Made by a program: the position numbers and the translations under genes | Origin: Siphonodentalium dalli | Lineage: Eukaryota > Mollusca > Scaphopoda > Gadilida > Siphonodentaliidae | Length of the DNA stretch: 64,000 bases | Reading direction: 5' to 3' | Assembly (NCBI GenBank): GCA_032622095.1 | Contig: CP136061.1 | Location: forward strand, 251,485,582-251,549,581 | The notes under the pieces: generated by a model | Told to the model about the DNA's origin: nothing | The model's database searches: none | The model's input: the letters and a program-made list of their open reading frames with translations, nothing else | Part shown: in pieces, positions 1 to 12,716 of the stretch | Numbering within the stretch: the stretch's first letter is position 1 | Layout of the letters: every line of letters starts with the position of its first letter

Positions 1-3000
1 TATATGACATGAGTTCCGCCCATATGCTAGATTTAGTATGAGAATGTCCCTATAGGCTTTATATGACATGAGTTCCGCCCATATGCTAGATTTAGTACGA
101 GAATGTCCCTATAGGCTTTATATGACATGAGTTCCGCCCATATGCTAGATTTAGTACGAGAATGTCCCTATAGGCTTTATATGACATGAGTTCCGCCCAT
201 ATGCTAGATTTAGTACGAGAATGTCCCTATAGGCTTTATATGACATGAGTTCCGCCCATATGCTAGATTTAGTACGAGAATGTCCCTATAGGCTTTATAT
301 GACATGAGTTCCGCCCATATGCTAGATTTAGTATGAGAATGTCCCTATAGGCTTTATATGACATGAGTTCCGCCCATATGCTAGATTTAGTATGAGAATG
401 TCCCTATAGGCTTTATATGACATGAGTTCCGCCCATATGCTAGATTTAGTATGAGAATGTCCCTATAGGCTTTATATGACATGAGTTCCGCCCATATGCT
501 AGATTTAGTATGAGAATGTCCCTATAGGCTTTATATGACATGAGTTCCGCCCATATGCTAGATTTAGTATGAGAATGTCCCTATAGGCTTTATATGACAT
601 GAGTTCCGCCCATATGCTAGATTTAGTATGAGAATGTCCCTATAGGCTTTATATGACATGAGTTCCGCCCATATGCTAGATTTAGTATGAGAATGTTCCT
701 ATAGGCTTTATATGACATGAGTTCCGCCCATATGCTAGATTTAGTATGAGAATGTCCTTATAGGCTTTATATGACATGAGTTCCGCCCATATGCTAGATT
801 TAGTATGAGAATGTCCCTATAGGCTTTATATGACATGAGTTCCGCCCATATGCTAGATTTAGTATGAGAATGTCCTTATAGCTTTATATGACATGAGTTC
901 CGCCCATATGCTAGATTTAGTATGAGAATGTCCCTATAGGCTTTATATGACATGAGTTCCGCCCATATGCTAGATTTAGTATGAGAATGTCCCTATAGGC
1001 TTTATATGACATGAGTTCCGCCCATATGCTAGATTTAGTATGAGAATGTCCCTATAGGCTTTATATGACATGAGTTCCGCCCATATGCTAGATTTAGTAT
1101 GAGAATGTCCCTATAGGCTTTATATGACATGAGTTCCGCCCATATGCTAGATTTAGTATGAGAATGTCCCTATAGGCTTTATATGACATGAGTTCCGCCC
1201 ATATGCTAGATTTAGTATGAGAATGTCCCTATAGGCTTTATATGACATGAGTTCCGCCCATATGCTAGATTTAGTACGAGAATGTCCCTATAGGCTTTAT
1301 ATGACATGAGTTCCGCCCATATGCTAGATTTAGTATGAGAATGTCCCTATAGGCTTTATATGACATGAGTTCCGCCCATATGCTAGATTTAGTACGAGAA
1401 TGTCCCTATATGCTTTATATGACATGAGTTCCGCCCATATGCTAGATTTAGTATGAGAATGTCCCTATAGGCTTTATATGACATGAGTTCCGCCCAGATG
1501 CTAGATTTAGTACGAGAATGTCCCTATATGCTTTATATGACATGAGTTCCGCCCATATGCTAGATTTAGTACGAGAATGTCCCTATATGCTTTATATGAC
1601 ATGAGTTCCGCCCATATGCTAGATTTAGTACGAGAATGTCCCTATAGGCTTTATATGACATGAGTTCCGCCCATATGCTAGATTTAGTACGAGAATGTCC
1701 CTATATGCTTTATATGACATGAGTTCCGCCCATATGCTAGATTTAGTATGAGAATGTCCCTATAGGCTTTATATGACATGAGTTCCGCCCATATGCTAGA
1801 TTTAGTACGAGAATGTCCCTATATGCTTTATATGACATGAGTTCCGCCCATATGCTAGATTTAGTACGAGAATGTCCCTATATGCTTTATATGACATGAG
1901 TTCCGCCCATATGCTAGATTTAGTACGAGAATGTCCCTATAGGCTTTATATGACATGAGTTCCGCCCATATGCTAGATTTAGTATGAGAATGTCCCTATA
2001 GGCTTTATATGACATGAGTTCCGCCCATATGCTAGATTTAGTATGAGAATGTCCATATAGGCTTTATATGACATGAGTTCCGCCCATATGCTAGATTTAG
2101 TATGAGAATGTCCCTATAGGCTTTATATGACATGAGTTCCGCCCATATGCTAGATTTAGTATGAGAATGTCCCTATAGGCTTTATATGACATGAGTTCCG
2201 CCCATATGCTAGATTTAGTATGAGAATGTCCATATAGGCTTTATATGACATGAGTTCCGCCCATATGCTAGATTTAGTATGAGAATGTCCCTATAGGCTT
2301 TATATGACATGAGTTCCGCCCATATGCTAGATTTAGTACGAGAATGTCCCTATAGGCTTTATATGACATGAGTTCCGCCCATATGCTAGATTTAGTATGA
2401 GAATGTCCCTATAGGCTTTATATGACATGAGTTCCGCCCATATGCTAGATTTAGTATGAGAATGTCCCTATAGGCTTTATATGACATGAGTTCCGCCCAT
2501 ATGCTAGATTTAGTATGAGAATGTCCCTATAGGCTTTATATGACATGAGTTCCGCCCATATGCTAGATTTAGTACGAGAATGTCCCTATAGGCTTTATAT
2601 GACATGAGTTCCGCCCATATGCTAGATTTAGTATGAGAATGTCCCTATAGGCTTTATATGACATGAGTTCCGCCCATATGCTAGATTTAGTATGAGAATG
2701 TCCCTATAGGCTTTATATGACATGAGTTCCGCCCATATGCTAGATTTAGTATGAGAATGTCCCTATAGGCTTTATATGACATGAGTTCCGCCCATATGCT
2801 AGATTTAGTATGAGAATGTCCCTATAGGCTTTATATGACATGAGTTCCGCCCATATGCTAGATTTAGTATGAGAATGTCCCTATAGGCTTTATATGACAT
2901 GAGTTCCGCCCATATGCTAGATTTAGTATGAGAATGTCCCTATAGGCTTTATATGACATGAGTTCCGCCCATATGTTAGATTTAGTATGAGAATGTCCCT

Positions 3001-6000
3001 ATAGGCTTTATATGACATGAGTTCCGCCCATATGCTAGATTTAGTATGAGAATGTCCCTATAGGCTTTATATGACATGAGTTCCGCCCATATGCTAGATT
3101 TAGTATGAGAATGTCCCTATAGGCTTTATATGACATGAGTTCCGCCCATATGCTAGATTTAGTATGAGAATGTCCCTATAGGCTTTATATGACATGAGTT
3201 CCGCCCATATGCTAGATTTAGTATGAGAATGTCCCTATAGGCTTTATATGACATGAGTTCCGCCCATATGCTAGATTTAGTATGAGAATGTCCCTATAGG
3301 CTTTATATGACATGAGTTCCGCCCATATGCTAGATTTAGTATGATAATGTCCCTATAGGCTTTATATGACATGAGTTCCGCCCATATGCTAGATTTAGTA
3401 TGAGAATGTCCCTATAGGCTTTATATGACATGAGTTCCGCCCATATGCTAGATTTAGTATGAGAATGTCCCTATAGGCTTTATATAACATGAGTTCCGCC
3501 CATATGCTAGATTTAGTATGATAATGTCCCTATAGGCTTTATATGACATGAGTTCCGCCCATATGCTAGATTTAGTATGATAATGTCCCTATAGGCTTTA
3601 TATGACATGAGTTCCGCCCATATGCTAGATTTAGTATGAGAATGTCCCTATAGGCTTTATATGACATGAGTTCCGCCCATATGCTAGATTTAGTATGATA
3701 ATGTCCCTATAGGCTTTATATGACATGAGTTCCGCCCATATGCTAGATTTAGTATGATAATGTCCCTATAGGCTTTATATGACATGAGTTCCGCCCATAT
3801 GCTAGATTTAGTATGAGAATGTCCCTATAGGCTTTATATGACATGAGTTCCGCCCATATGCTAGATTTAGTATGAGAATGTCCCTATAGGCTTTATATGA
3901 CATGAGTTCCGCCCATATGCTAGATTTAGTATGAGAATGTCCCTATAGGCTTTATATGACATGAGTTCCGCCCATATGCTAGATTTAGTACGAGAATGTC
4001 CCTATAGGCTTTATATGACATGAGTTCCGCCCATATGCTAGATTTAGTACGAGAATGTCCCTATAGGCTTTATATGACATGAGTTCCGCCCATATGCTAG
4101 ATTTAGTATGAGAATGTCCCTATAGGCTTTATATGACATGAGTTCCGCCCATATGCTAGATTTAGTATGAGAATGTCCCTATAGGCTTTATATGACATGA
4201 GTTCCGCCCATATGCTAGATTTAGTATGAGAATGTTCCTATAGGCTTTATATGACATGAGTTCCGCACATATGCTAGATTTAGTACGAGAATGTTCCTAT
4301 AGGCTTTATATGACATGAGTTCCGCCCATATGCTAGATTTAGTACGAGAATGTCCCTATAGGCTTTATATGACATGAGTTCCGCCCATATGCTAGATTTA
4401 GTACGAGAATGTCCCTATAGGCTTTATATGACATGAGTTCCGCCCATATGCTAGATTTAGTATGAGAAGGTCCCTATCGGCTTTATATGACATGAGTTCC
4501 GCCCATATGCTAGATTTAGTATGAGAATGTCCCTATAGGCTTTATATGACATGAGTTCCGCCCATATGCTAGATTTAGTATGAGAATGTCCCTATAGGCT
4601 TTATATGACATGAGTTCCGCCCATATGCTAGATTTAGTATGAGAATGTCCCTATAGGCTTTATATGACATGAGTTCCGCCCATATGCTAGATTTAGTATG
4701 AGAATGTCCCTATAGGCTTTATATGACATGAGTTCCGCCCATATGCTAGATTTAGTATGAGAATGTCCCTATAGGCTTTATATGACATGAGTTCCGCCCA
4801 TATGCTAGATTTAGTATGAGAATGTCCCTATAGGCTTTATATGACATGAGTTCCGCCCATATGCTAGATTTAGTATGAGAATGTCCCTATAGGCTTTATA
4901 TGACATGAGTTCCGCCCATATGCTAGATTTAGTATGAGAATGTCCCTATAGGCTTTATATGACATGAGTTCCGCCCATATGCTAGATTTAGTACGAGAAT
5001 GTCCCTATAGGCTTTATATGACATGAGTTCCGCCCATATGCTAGATTTAGTACGAGAATGTCCCTATAGGCTTTATATGACATGAGTTCCGCCCATATGC
5101 TAGATTTAGTATGAGAATGTCCCTATAGGCTTTATATGACATGAGTTCCGTCCATATGCTAGATCTAGTATGAGAATGTCCCTATAGGCTTTATATGACA
5201 TGAGTTCCGCCCATATGCTAGATTTAGTATGAGAATGTCCCTATAGGCTTTATATGACATGAGTTCCGCCCATATGCTAGATTTAGTATGATAATGTCCC
5301 TATAGGCTTTATATGACATGAGTTCCGCCCATATGCTAGATTTAGTACGAGAATGTCCCTATAGGCTTTATATGACATGAGTTCCGCCCATATGCTAGAT
5401 TTAGTACGAGAATGTCCCTATAGGCTTTATATGACATGAGTTCCGCCCATATGCTAGATTTAGTATGAGAATGTCCCTACAGGCTTTATATGACATGAGT
5501 TCCGCCCATATGCTAGATTTAGTATGAGCATGTCCCTACAGGCTTTATATGACATGAGTTCCGCCCATATGCTAGATTTAGTATGAGAATGTCCCTACAG
5601 GCTTTATATGACATGAGTTCCGCCCATATGCTAGATTTAGTATGAGAATGTCCCTACAGGCTTTATATGACATGAGTTCCGCCCATATGCTAGATTTAGT
5701 ATGAGAATGTCCCTACAGGCTTTATATGACATGAGTTCCGCCCATATGCTAGATTTAGTATGAGAATGTCCCTACAGGCTTTATATGACATGAGTTCCGC
5801 CCATATGCTAGATTTAGTATGAGAATGTCTCTACAGGCTTTATATGACATGAGTTCCGCCCATATGCTAGATTTAGTATGAGAATGTCCCTACAGGCTTT
5901 ATATGACATGAGTTCCGCCCATATGCTAGATTTAGTACGAGAATGTCCCTATAGGCTTTATATGACATGAGTTCCGCCCATATGCTAGATTTAGTAGGAG

Positions 6001-7514
6001 AATATCCCTATAGGCTTTATATGACATGAGTTCCGCCCATATGCTAGATTTAGTATGAGAATGTCCCTATAGGCTTTATATGACATGAGTTCCGCCCATA
6101 TGCTAGATATAGTATGAGAATGTCCCTATAGGCTTTATATGACATGAGTTCCGCCCATATGCTAGATTTAGTATGAGAATGTCCCTATAGGCTTTATATG
6201 ACATGAGTTCCGCCCATATGCTAGATTTAGTATGAGAATGTCCCTATAGGCTTTATATGACATGAGTTCCGCCCATATGCTAGATATAGTATGAGAATGT
6301 CCCTATAGGCTTTATATGACATGAGTTCCGCCCATATGCTAGATTTAGTATGAGAATGTCCCTATAGGCTTTATATGACATGAGTTCCGCCCATATGCTA
6401 GATTTAGTATGAGAATGTCCCTATAGGCTTTATATGGCATGAGTTCCGCCCATATGCTAGATTTAGTATGAGAATGTCCCTATAGGCTTTATATGACATG
6501 AGTTCCGCCCATATGCTAGATTTAGTATGAGAATGTCCCTATAGGCTTTATATGGCATGAGTTCCGCCCATATGCTAGATTTAGTATGAGAATGTCCCTA
6601 TAGGCTTTATATGGCATGAGTTCCGCCCATATGCTAGATTTAGTACGAGAATGTCCCTATAGGCTTTATATGACATGAGTTCCGCCCATATGCTAGATTT
6701 AGTATGAGAATGTCCCTATAGGCTTTATATGGCATGAGTTCCGCCCATATGCTAGATTTAGTATGAGAATGTCCCTATAGGCTTTATATGACATGAGTTC
6801 CGCCCATATGCTAGATTTAGTATGAGAATGTCCCTATAGGCTTTATATGACATGAGTTCCGCCCATATGCTAGATTTAGTATGAGAATGTCCCTATAGGC
6901 TTTATATGACATGAGTTCCGCCCATATGCTAGATTTAGTATGAGAATGTCCCTATAGGCTTTATATGACATGAGTTCCGCCCATATGCTAGATTTAGTAT
7001 GAGAATGTCCCTATAGGCTTTATATGACATGAGTTCCGCCCATATGCTAGATTTAGTATGAGAATGTCCCTATAGGCTTTATATGACATGAGTTCCGCCC
7101 ATATGCTAGATTTAGTATGAGAATGTCCCTATAGGCTTTATATGACATGAGTTCCGCCCATATGCTAGATTTAGTATGATAATGTCCCTATAGGCTTTGT
7201 ATGACATGAGTTCCGCCCATATGCTAGATTTAGTATGAGAATGTCCCTATAGGCTTTATATGACATGAGTTCCGCCCATATGCTAGATTTAGTATGAGAA
7301 TGTCCCTATAGGCTTTATATGACATGAGTTCCGCCCATATGCTAGATTTAGTATGAGAATGTCCCTATAGGCTTTATATGGCATGAGTTCCGCCCATATG
7401 CTAGATTTAGTATGAGAATGTCCCTATAGGCTTTATATGACATGAGTTCCGCCCATATGCTAGATTTAGTATGAGAATGTCCCTATAGGCTTTATATGAC
7501 ATGAGTTCCGCCCA
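1..7514. repeat. 59-bp satellite DNA array, about 127 tandem copies
   Basis: The block is a head-to-tail array with a 59-bp period, seen as a one-base phase shift per 60-base line. One unit near 880 is 58 bp. Every unit carries the core TTCCGCCCATATGCTAG with an NdeI-type CATATG. Copies are nearly identical. Variants are few and clustered: TACGAG versus TATGAG, CTATATGC around 1.4-1.9 kb, GATAATG around 3.3-3.8 kb, CTACAGG in eight consecutive units at about 5.47-5.90 kb, and TATGGCATG around 6.4-7.4 kb. The array is cut by the window start and ends abruptly in unique sequence at 7514. It has no open frame. Whether it is centromeric, pericentromeric or interstitial cannot be told. Confidence 0.98.
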
Positions 7515-7796
7515 GGGCTGGTGGCGGGAATTGTAGTCTATTTTACTCGATTAACTTACAAATCAACACATGATGCTGTATATTTATCGGAAAGAGTTAT
7601 ATCTTATATATGGCCATACTGGTGTGTAATAATCTAACGTTCATGTTAAATTACACATAGAATATTCCGGTTTATTAGGACTAACATCGGTTTGCTTACG
7701 TTTTAACTGGTGATTTTTAGGTCCAGATTATTTATTTTGTCCCCGGACACAGTATAGTCGAGGACCAAATCACATCATGTGAATGGGGAATATATA
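7515..7796. other. Unique sequence next to the satellite, no feature seen
   Basis: AT-rich non-repetitive sequence with no coding frame of note and no recognised motif. Confidence 0.5.
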
Positions 7797-7800
7797 GAGG

Positions 7801-7908
7801 ATATCCACACTTTTTCAGTGGATATGGGTTATATCTCATGAGTGATGACAAAACATTGAATTTCCACGAGTGAGATTTAACCCATATCCACTGAAAAAGT
7901 GTGGATAT
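7801..7908. repeat. Inverted repeat, 38-bp arms, 32-bp loop
   Basis: Arms 7801-7838 and 7871-7908 are reverse complements with one mismatch; the core of each arm reads CCACACTTTTTCAGTGGATA or its complement. It could form a long hairpin in RNA or a cruciform in DNA. It may be a small palindromic MITE, but no clear target duplication was seen. The right arm runs directly into the 130-bp tandem pair. Confidence 0.85.
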
Positions 7909-7910
7909 TC

Positions 7911-8156
7911 TGTTTATTATATACTTTAGTTACTTGCCTATGGCCCCCAATGAATGTCAATATATCAGAAATTTCAAGCTGACACATTACGCCCAAAAAA
8001 ATAGTCCCATATTTAAAACACTCAAAAAGTATAGATTTTGTATTTATTATATACTTTCGTTACTTGCCGATGGCCCCCAATGTATGTCAGTACATCATAA
8101 ATTTCATGTTGACACATTACGCCCAAAAAAATAGTGCCATATTTAAAACATTAATT
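7911..8156. repeat. 130-bp unit repeated twice in tandem
   Basis: Copies begin at about 7911 and 8041 and share landmarks such as TTTATTATATACTTT, CTTGCC and ACACATTACGCCCAAAAAAA, with scattered substitutions. The short open frame across them is only a by-product of the repeat. Confidence 0.85.
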
Positions 8157-8648
8157 TAGGGAATAATGGTATCAAGTTCAGATTTAATTAATTTAATAAT
8201 TAACAAATATGCAAATTACAATGTTCCTCCAAGAAGTGATAATGCGAGTCATCAGAAACTATTATGGAATCATTGACTGTTTTCGCTGTCACTCTCGATA
8301 ACTCTGATCCTTTTGAAAGGCTTACGCTGACAATCATTCAAAACTTGCTTTTAAAATAAACACGCATATGCTCATAAAAGTCAAAATGCTATGTTTTTGT
8401 GTCAGTTCCCCGCATATTATGTTTTTGTGCGTTTGCACATTTGAATGCGTTGTACTCACCAACCTCGAAAACACGTGAATCCCCGCCGTGACCTATGTTA
8501 TCTACTTATATATGTACTTTATATGCCACAAAAACAGAATTTGAACTTTCAAATTTTATCTACGTAATTAGGCAGGAGGTATATAGAATAGGTTGAAAAA
8601 TACAATAATTTTTATATAGAGGCTACATGTCCTCTGATGAATACTTGT
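8157..8648. other. No feature seen
   Basis: AT-rich sequence without a convincing open frame, repeat or RNA motif. Confidence 0.4.
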
Positions 8649-8918
8649 CATGATCAAAGCCGTTTTCCAGCTGTTTTCATTTTTTCGCACAGAAATGAAA
8701 CAAAGGCTCTTTATTTCAGTCATAGACTATAACACGGAACGCTCTTTTCTTTTCCATGTTATGTTGTGCAGATGGATGTTGCTGGTTTCAAAAATCATTC
8801 AGCATGGAACTGTAAAGAGCGTTCATTGTTAGTATATTCCCTATACGGTAAATAATAAAGAGCGTTAACCTCACTTCTGCCGGGGAAAATTGAAAACAGC
8901 TAATAAATTGGTGTCATG
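8649..8918. repeat. Imperfect inverted-repeat element (family F), copy 1
   Basis: The ends (CATGATCAAAGCCG... and ...GGTGTCATG) are imperfect reverse complements over about 68 bp, sharing AGCTGTTTTCA and GCTCTTTATT. The interior repeats shorter pieces such as AAAGAGCG. A related stretch lies near 60686-60755, so this is a dispersed family, probably a MITE. The 60-codon frame inside is not credible as a gene. Confidence 0.6.
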
Positions 8919-9104
8919 TTCACAGTATGGCCAATGTTTTTCAGACGATGTGTACAAAGCCAATAGATCGATACGAATCTATACCAAATGGATTTTCCCA
9001 CTCAATTATTAAAGTATACATTGTAATTTTTCTTTAGAGGGGTTTTCGTGAAAAATAAAGAGACAACGGATAATAACAGCGCAGGAGTCCAATTTGAAGG
9101 AAAT

Positions 9105-9165
9105 GTTCAGAAAATAAGTTCAACAATCGACATATATGGTCGTTGGTTGAACTTATTATCTGAAC
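9105..9165. repeat. 61-bp hairpin
   Basis: GTTCAGAAAATAAGTTCAAC is mirrored by GTTGAACTTATTATCTGAAC, giving about 28 paired bases with few mismatches around a short loop. The length and shape resemble a miRNA precursor, but a palindromic repeat fragment is just as likely in this context. Confidence 0.7.
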
Positions 9166-9336
9166 ATAATGGCAAAAACCTTCGTGCCTGTGTGTGTAGA
9201 CTCGTCCCTGTCTCATATGTGAAACACTATAATACCATCGTTCTGTAACGTGCCATCCCATAAGATAATAATAATGACGCCCAAAACAGAGCGATGGAAA
9301 GGTGTATAGTCCCGTGACCAGTCAAGTGTGTGTGGC

Positions 9337-9736
9337 TTAACCCTTTACCCAACAAACCGGCCAAAACCGGCCAAATAAAGCTTCAACAGCCTAAAATATC
9401 TTCGGTCTGTCTCAATAGAACCATACAAATATGGATATCATTGGAACCGGCTCCTTGACCACATTGTGATAGTTACAGTTATGCCCTGTGCCAATGCATT
9501 CTCTTATATATGCGAGTCGACCATAGGTCGCCTCGCATATATAAGAGAATGCATTGGCCTAAAAAAAATCTTTTTTTAACACTTTTTACCATTTTTTCTT
9601 ACATTCTTTAACAATTTTATAATTTTTAATGTGTTAAGCCAATGCATTCTCTTATATATGCGAGGCGACCTATGGTCGACTCGCATATATAAGAGAATGC
9701 ATTGGCACAGGGCCATTATGTTGGGTAAAGGGTTAA
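9337..9736. mobile_element. Twin-hairpin TTAA element, copy 1 (complete)
   Basis: A non-autonomous element at 9341-9732 is flanked by TTAA on both sides. Its terminal inverted repeats are CCCTTTACCCAACA and its complement. TTAA duplication with CCC-starting ends is the usual signature of piggyBac-type MITEs. Inside are two 67-bp hairpins, at 9491-9557 and 9639-9705. Each has about 32 paired bases, one mismatch and a 3-base loop, and starts CCAATGCATTCTC. The second hairpin is the exact reverse complement of the first. The spacer between them is T-rich. There is no coding capacity; the short frames here are palindrome artefacts. Confidence 0.88.
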
Positions 9737-10543
9737 AAGGATATATGTGCGTGTATGAAATAAATGACTTCATTCATAGAATATTTTAGTTGAAGAGGCG
9801 GACGTTTGAAAACGAAGAAACCTATGAGTGCGTCACCGAGATATGTAACTGAAGATAACGTCGATGAAAATTTTGATTTTAACACAAGACACATCTTTTC
9901 ACACTACTTAAGCTTTCTTTATTCGGCTGTTACAACACACATGTATACTATCAAATCCAAATTGAACCCTTTGGCTATAAATTTCTCTTGGCCCTTTGCT
10001 AGCTATCCAAATTACTTTCTAAATTTGTAATAGCCCAACATCAGGTTACGATTATATTTTCTCCCATTTGTTAACTGTGGTGACGGTGTTTCTGCTGTGA
10101 TTTTAATATAGTTACATTATGGACCTTTTGCAGTACACCCCACCGCTGTTACCAACGGGTATACACAGCCTATTTGTGATTGGGACCTTTAAAAACTTTC
10201 CGCCGTCAGGCTACCAATTACTTCTATATTTTAGTTGACACTACAGTAGAGATCTTGTATCATACTCCACAATATGTATTCAGGACATGTCATCGCCTGC
10301 ATGCATACCAGTGGTTTTAAGAACCTACCCTCAGTCGAGTGACATTCCTTGCAACCCTTGAATAATCTCACAACGAAGAAACCTATGAGTGCGTTTACTG
10401 AACGTCTTACTGACATAGAGCGTCTCTGCTTTCTAAATACATGTGCACAAGGACACACTCGACAAATCTTCCTGTTTTAACAAAAAAAAAAACTTGAAGC
10501 AAACAGTAATACTCCAAGGATATACGTTCAAATACGTTTGGGA
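9737..10543. repeat. Tandemly duplicated flank U, copy 1
   Basis: This roughly 807-bp stretch lies between twin-hairpin copies 1 and 2. It is repeated almost exactly at 10946-11757, with scattered substitutions and small indels. With the adjoining element it makes a tandem unit of about 1.21 kb. An internal motif (AACGAAGAAACCTATGAGTG) also recurs within the unit. No coding function is recognised. Confidence 0.9.
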
Positions 10544-10945
10544 TTAACCCTTTACCCAACAAAACGGCAAAAAAACGCCCAAATAAAGCTTCAACAGCCT
10601 ACAATATCTTCGGTCTGTCTCACTAACACCATACAAATATGGATATCATTGGAACCGGTTCATTGACCACATTGTGATGGTTACAGTTATGCCCTGTGCC
10701 AATGTATTCTCTTATATATGCGAGTCGACCATAGGTCGCCTCGCATATATAAGAGAATGCATTGGCCTAAAAAAAATCTTTTTTTAACACTTTTTACCAT
10801 TTTTTCTTACATTCTTTAACAATTTTATAATTTTTAATGTGTTTAAGCCAATGCATTCTCTTATATATGCGAGGCGACCTATGGTCGACTCGCATATATA
10901 AGAGAATGCATTGGCACAGGGCCATTATGTTGGGTAAAGGGTTAA
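10544..10945. mobile_element. Twin-hairpin TTAA element, copy 2 (complete)
   Basis: The element at 10548-10941 has TTAA on both sides and the same terminal repeats as copy 1. Its hairpins are at 10699-10765 and 10848-10914. It differs from copy 1 by a few substitutions and probably arose from it by tandem duplication together with the adjoining flank, not by separate insertion. Confidence 0.88.
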
Positions 10946-11757
10946 AAGGATATATGTGCGTGTATGAAATAAATGACTTCATTCATAGAATTTTTTAGTT
11001 GAAGAGGCGGACGTTTGGAAACGAAGAAACCTATGAGTGCGTCACCGAGATATGTAACTGAAGATAACGTCGATGAAAATTTTGATTTTAACACAAGACA
11101 CATCTTTTCACACTACTTAAGCACACATTTCTTTATTCGGCTGTTACAACACACATGTATACTATCAAATCCAAATTGAACCCTTTGGCTATAAATTTCT
11201 CTTGGCCCTTTGCTAGCTATCCAAATTACTTTCTAAATTTGTAATAGCCCAACATCAGGTTACGATTATATTTTCTCCCATTTGTTAACTGTGGTGACGG
11301 TGTTTCTGCTGTGATTTTAATATAGTTACATTTTGGACCTTTTGCAGTACACCCCACCGCTGTTACCAACGGGTATACACAGCCTATTTGTGATTGGGAC
11401 CTTTAAAAACTTTCCGCCGTCAGGCTACCAATTACTTCTATATTTTAGTTGACACTACAGTAGATATCTTGTATCATACTCCACACTATGTATTCAGGAC
11501 ATGTCATCGCCTGCATGCATACCAGTGGTTTTAAGAACCTACCCTCAGTCGAGTGACATTCCTTGCAACCCTTGAATAATCTCACAACGAAGAAACCTAT
11601 GAGTGCGTTTGCTGAACGTCTTACTGACATAGGGCGTCTCTGCTTTCTAAATACATGTGCACAAGGACACACTCGACAAATCTTCCTGTTTTAACCAAAA
11701 AACAAACTTGAAGCAAACAGTAATACTCCAAGGATATACGTTCAAATACGTTTGGGA
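10946..11757. repeat. Tandemly duplicated flank U, copy 2
   Basis: Near-identical to 9737-10543. Small differences, such as a short insertion around 11121-11127, show that the copies have begun to diverge. Confidence 0.9.
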
Positions 11758-12224
11758 TTAACCCTTTACCCAACAAAACGGCCAAAAAACGCCTAAATAA
11801 AGCTTCAACAGGCTAAAATATCTTCGGTCTGTCTCACTAACACCATACAAATATGGATATCATTGGAACCGGTTCATTGACCACATTGTGATGGTTACAG
11901 TTATGCCCTGTGCCAATGTATTCTCTTATATATGCGAGTCGACCATAGGTCGCCTCGCACATATAAGAGAATGCATTGGCCTAAAAAAAATCTTGTTTTT
12001 AACACTTTTTACTATTTTTTCTTACATTCTTTAACAATTTTATAATTCTTTCTTACATTTTTTAACAATTTTTATAATATTTTTCTACATTCTTTGACAA
12101 TTTCATCATTTTTAATATGTGTTAAGCCAATGCATTTTCTTATATATGCGAGGCGACCTATGGTCGACTCGCATATATAAGAGAATGCATTGGCACAGGG
12201 CCGTTCTGTTGGGTAAAGGGTTAA
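11758..12224. mobile_element. Twin-hairpin TTAA element, copy 3 (complete, longer spacer)
   Basis: The element at 11762-12220 is flanked by TTAA. Its hairpins are at 11913-11979 and 12127-12193. The spacer between them is about 65 bp longer than in copies 1 and 2, through partial repeats of TTCTTACATT and TTTAACAATTTT blocks; the same longer spacer is seen in copies 4 and 7. Confidence 0.88.
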
Positions 12225-12716
12225 ATCAGGATACTCATTTTAATATATAATCCTAACATCACGTGACAAGTGTGATCCAGATTGTACATCAATCGCTACC
12301 TAATCACGAACCCCAATAGTATCATTCGATACTCAAACGTGTGCAGCAAGATACCGCAAAATTGTGTGTGATTTCTCAATATTCAATGCATTTGCAGACA
12401 ACATTATGATGTGGTGTGTGACGCATGGACTGCACCAAGTGGTATGTGTGCAGGTCGCATCGTATGCATAAGCATGTCGTTATATAACTGTCAAGAGTGT
12501 TCTGATAAATTAGAACTTCTGACAAGTCCTCGATAAATCTATGCTAACAGTAATTACAGTGACGCATGCCATTGCCAGCTAGTAATTAGCTGCAGAACAA
12601 ATCAATTCCCAAACAATCGGTAATTTCAGTCACAATGTATGGCAACGTGTCTTATTGGCCATGAAATATTCTTTCTTTTGATGTATCATTCGAAAGCATC
12701 AAACCAAGGGAAGTCG
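12225..12716. other. No feature seen
   Basis: Apparently single-copy sequence without a convincing reading frame. Confidence 0.4.

Noticed and set aside
1-7514. CRISPR-like regular repeat array
   Set aside because: There are no spacers: the 59-bp unit is continuous and the DNA is animal-like. It is a satellite.
9576-9773. Small proteins encoded on the minus strand over the hairpins (also at 10794, 15192, 51788)
   Set aside because: The frames follow the palindrome sequence and repeat with it; they change wherever the spacer changes.
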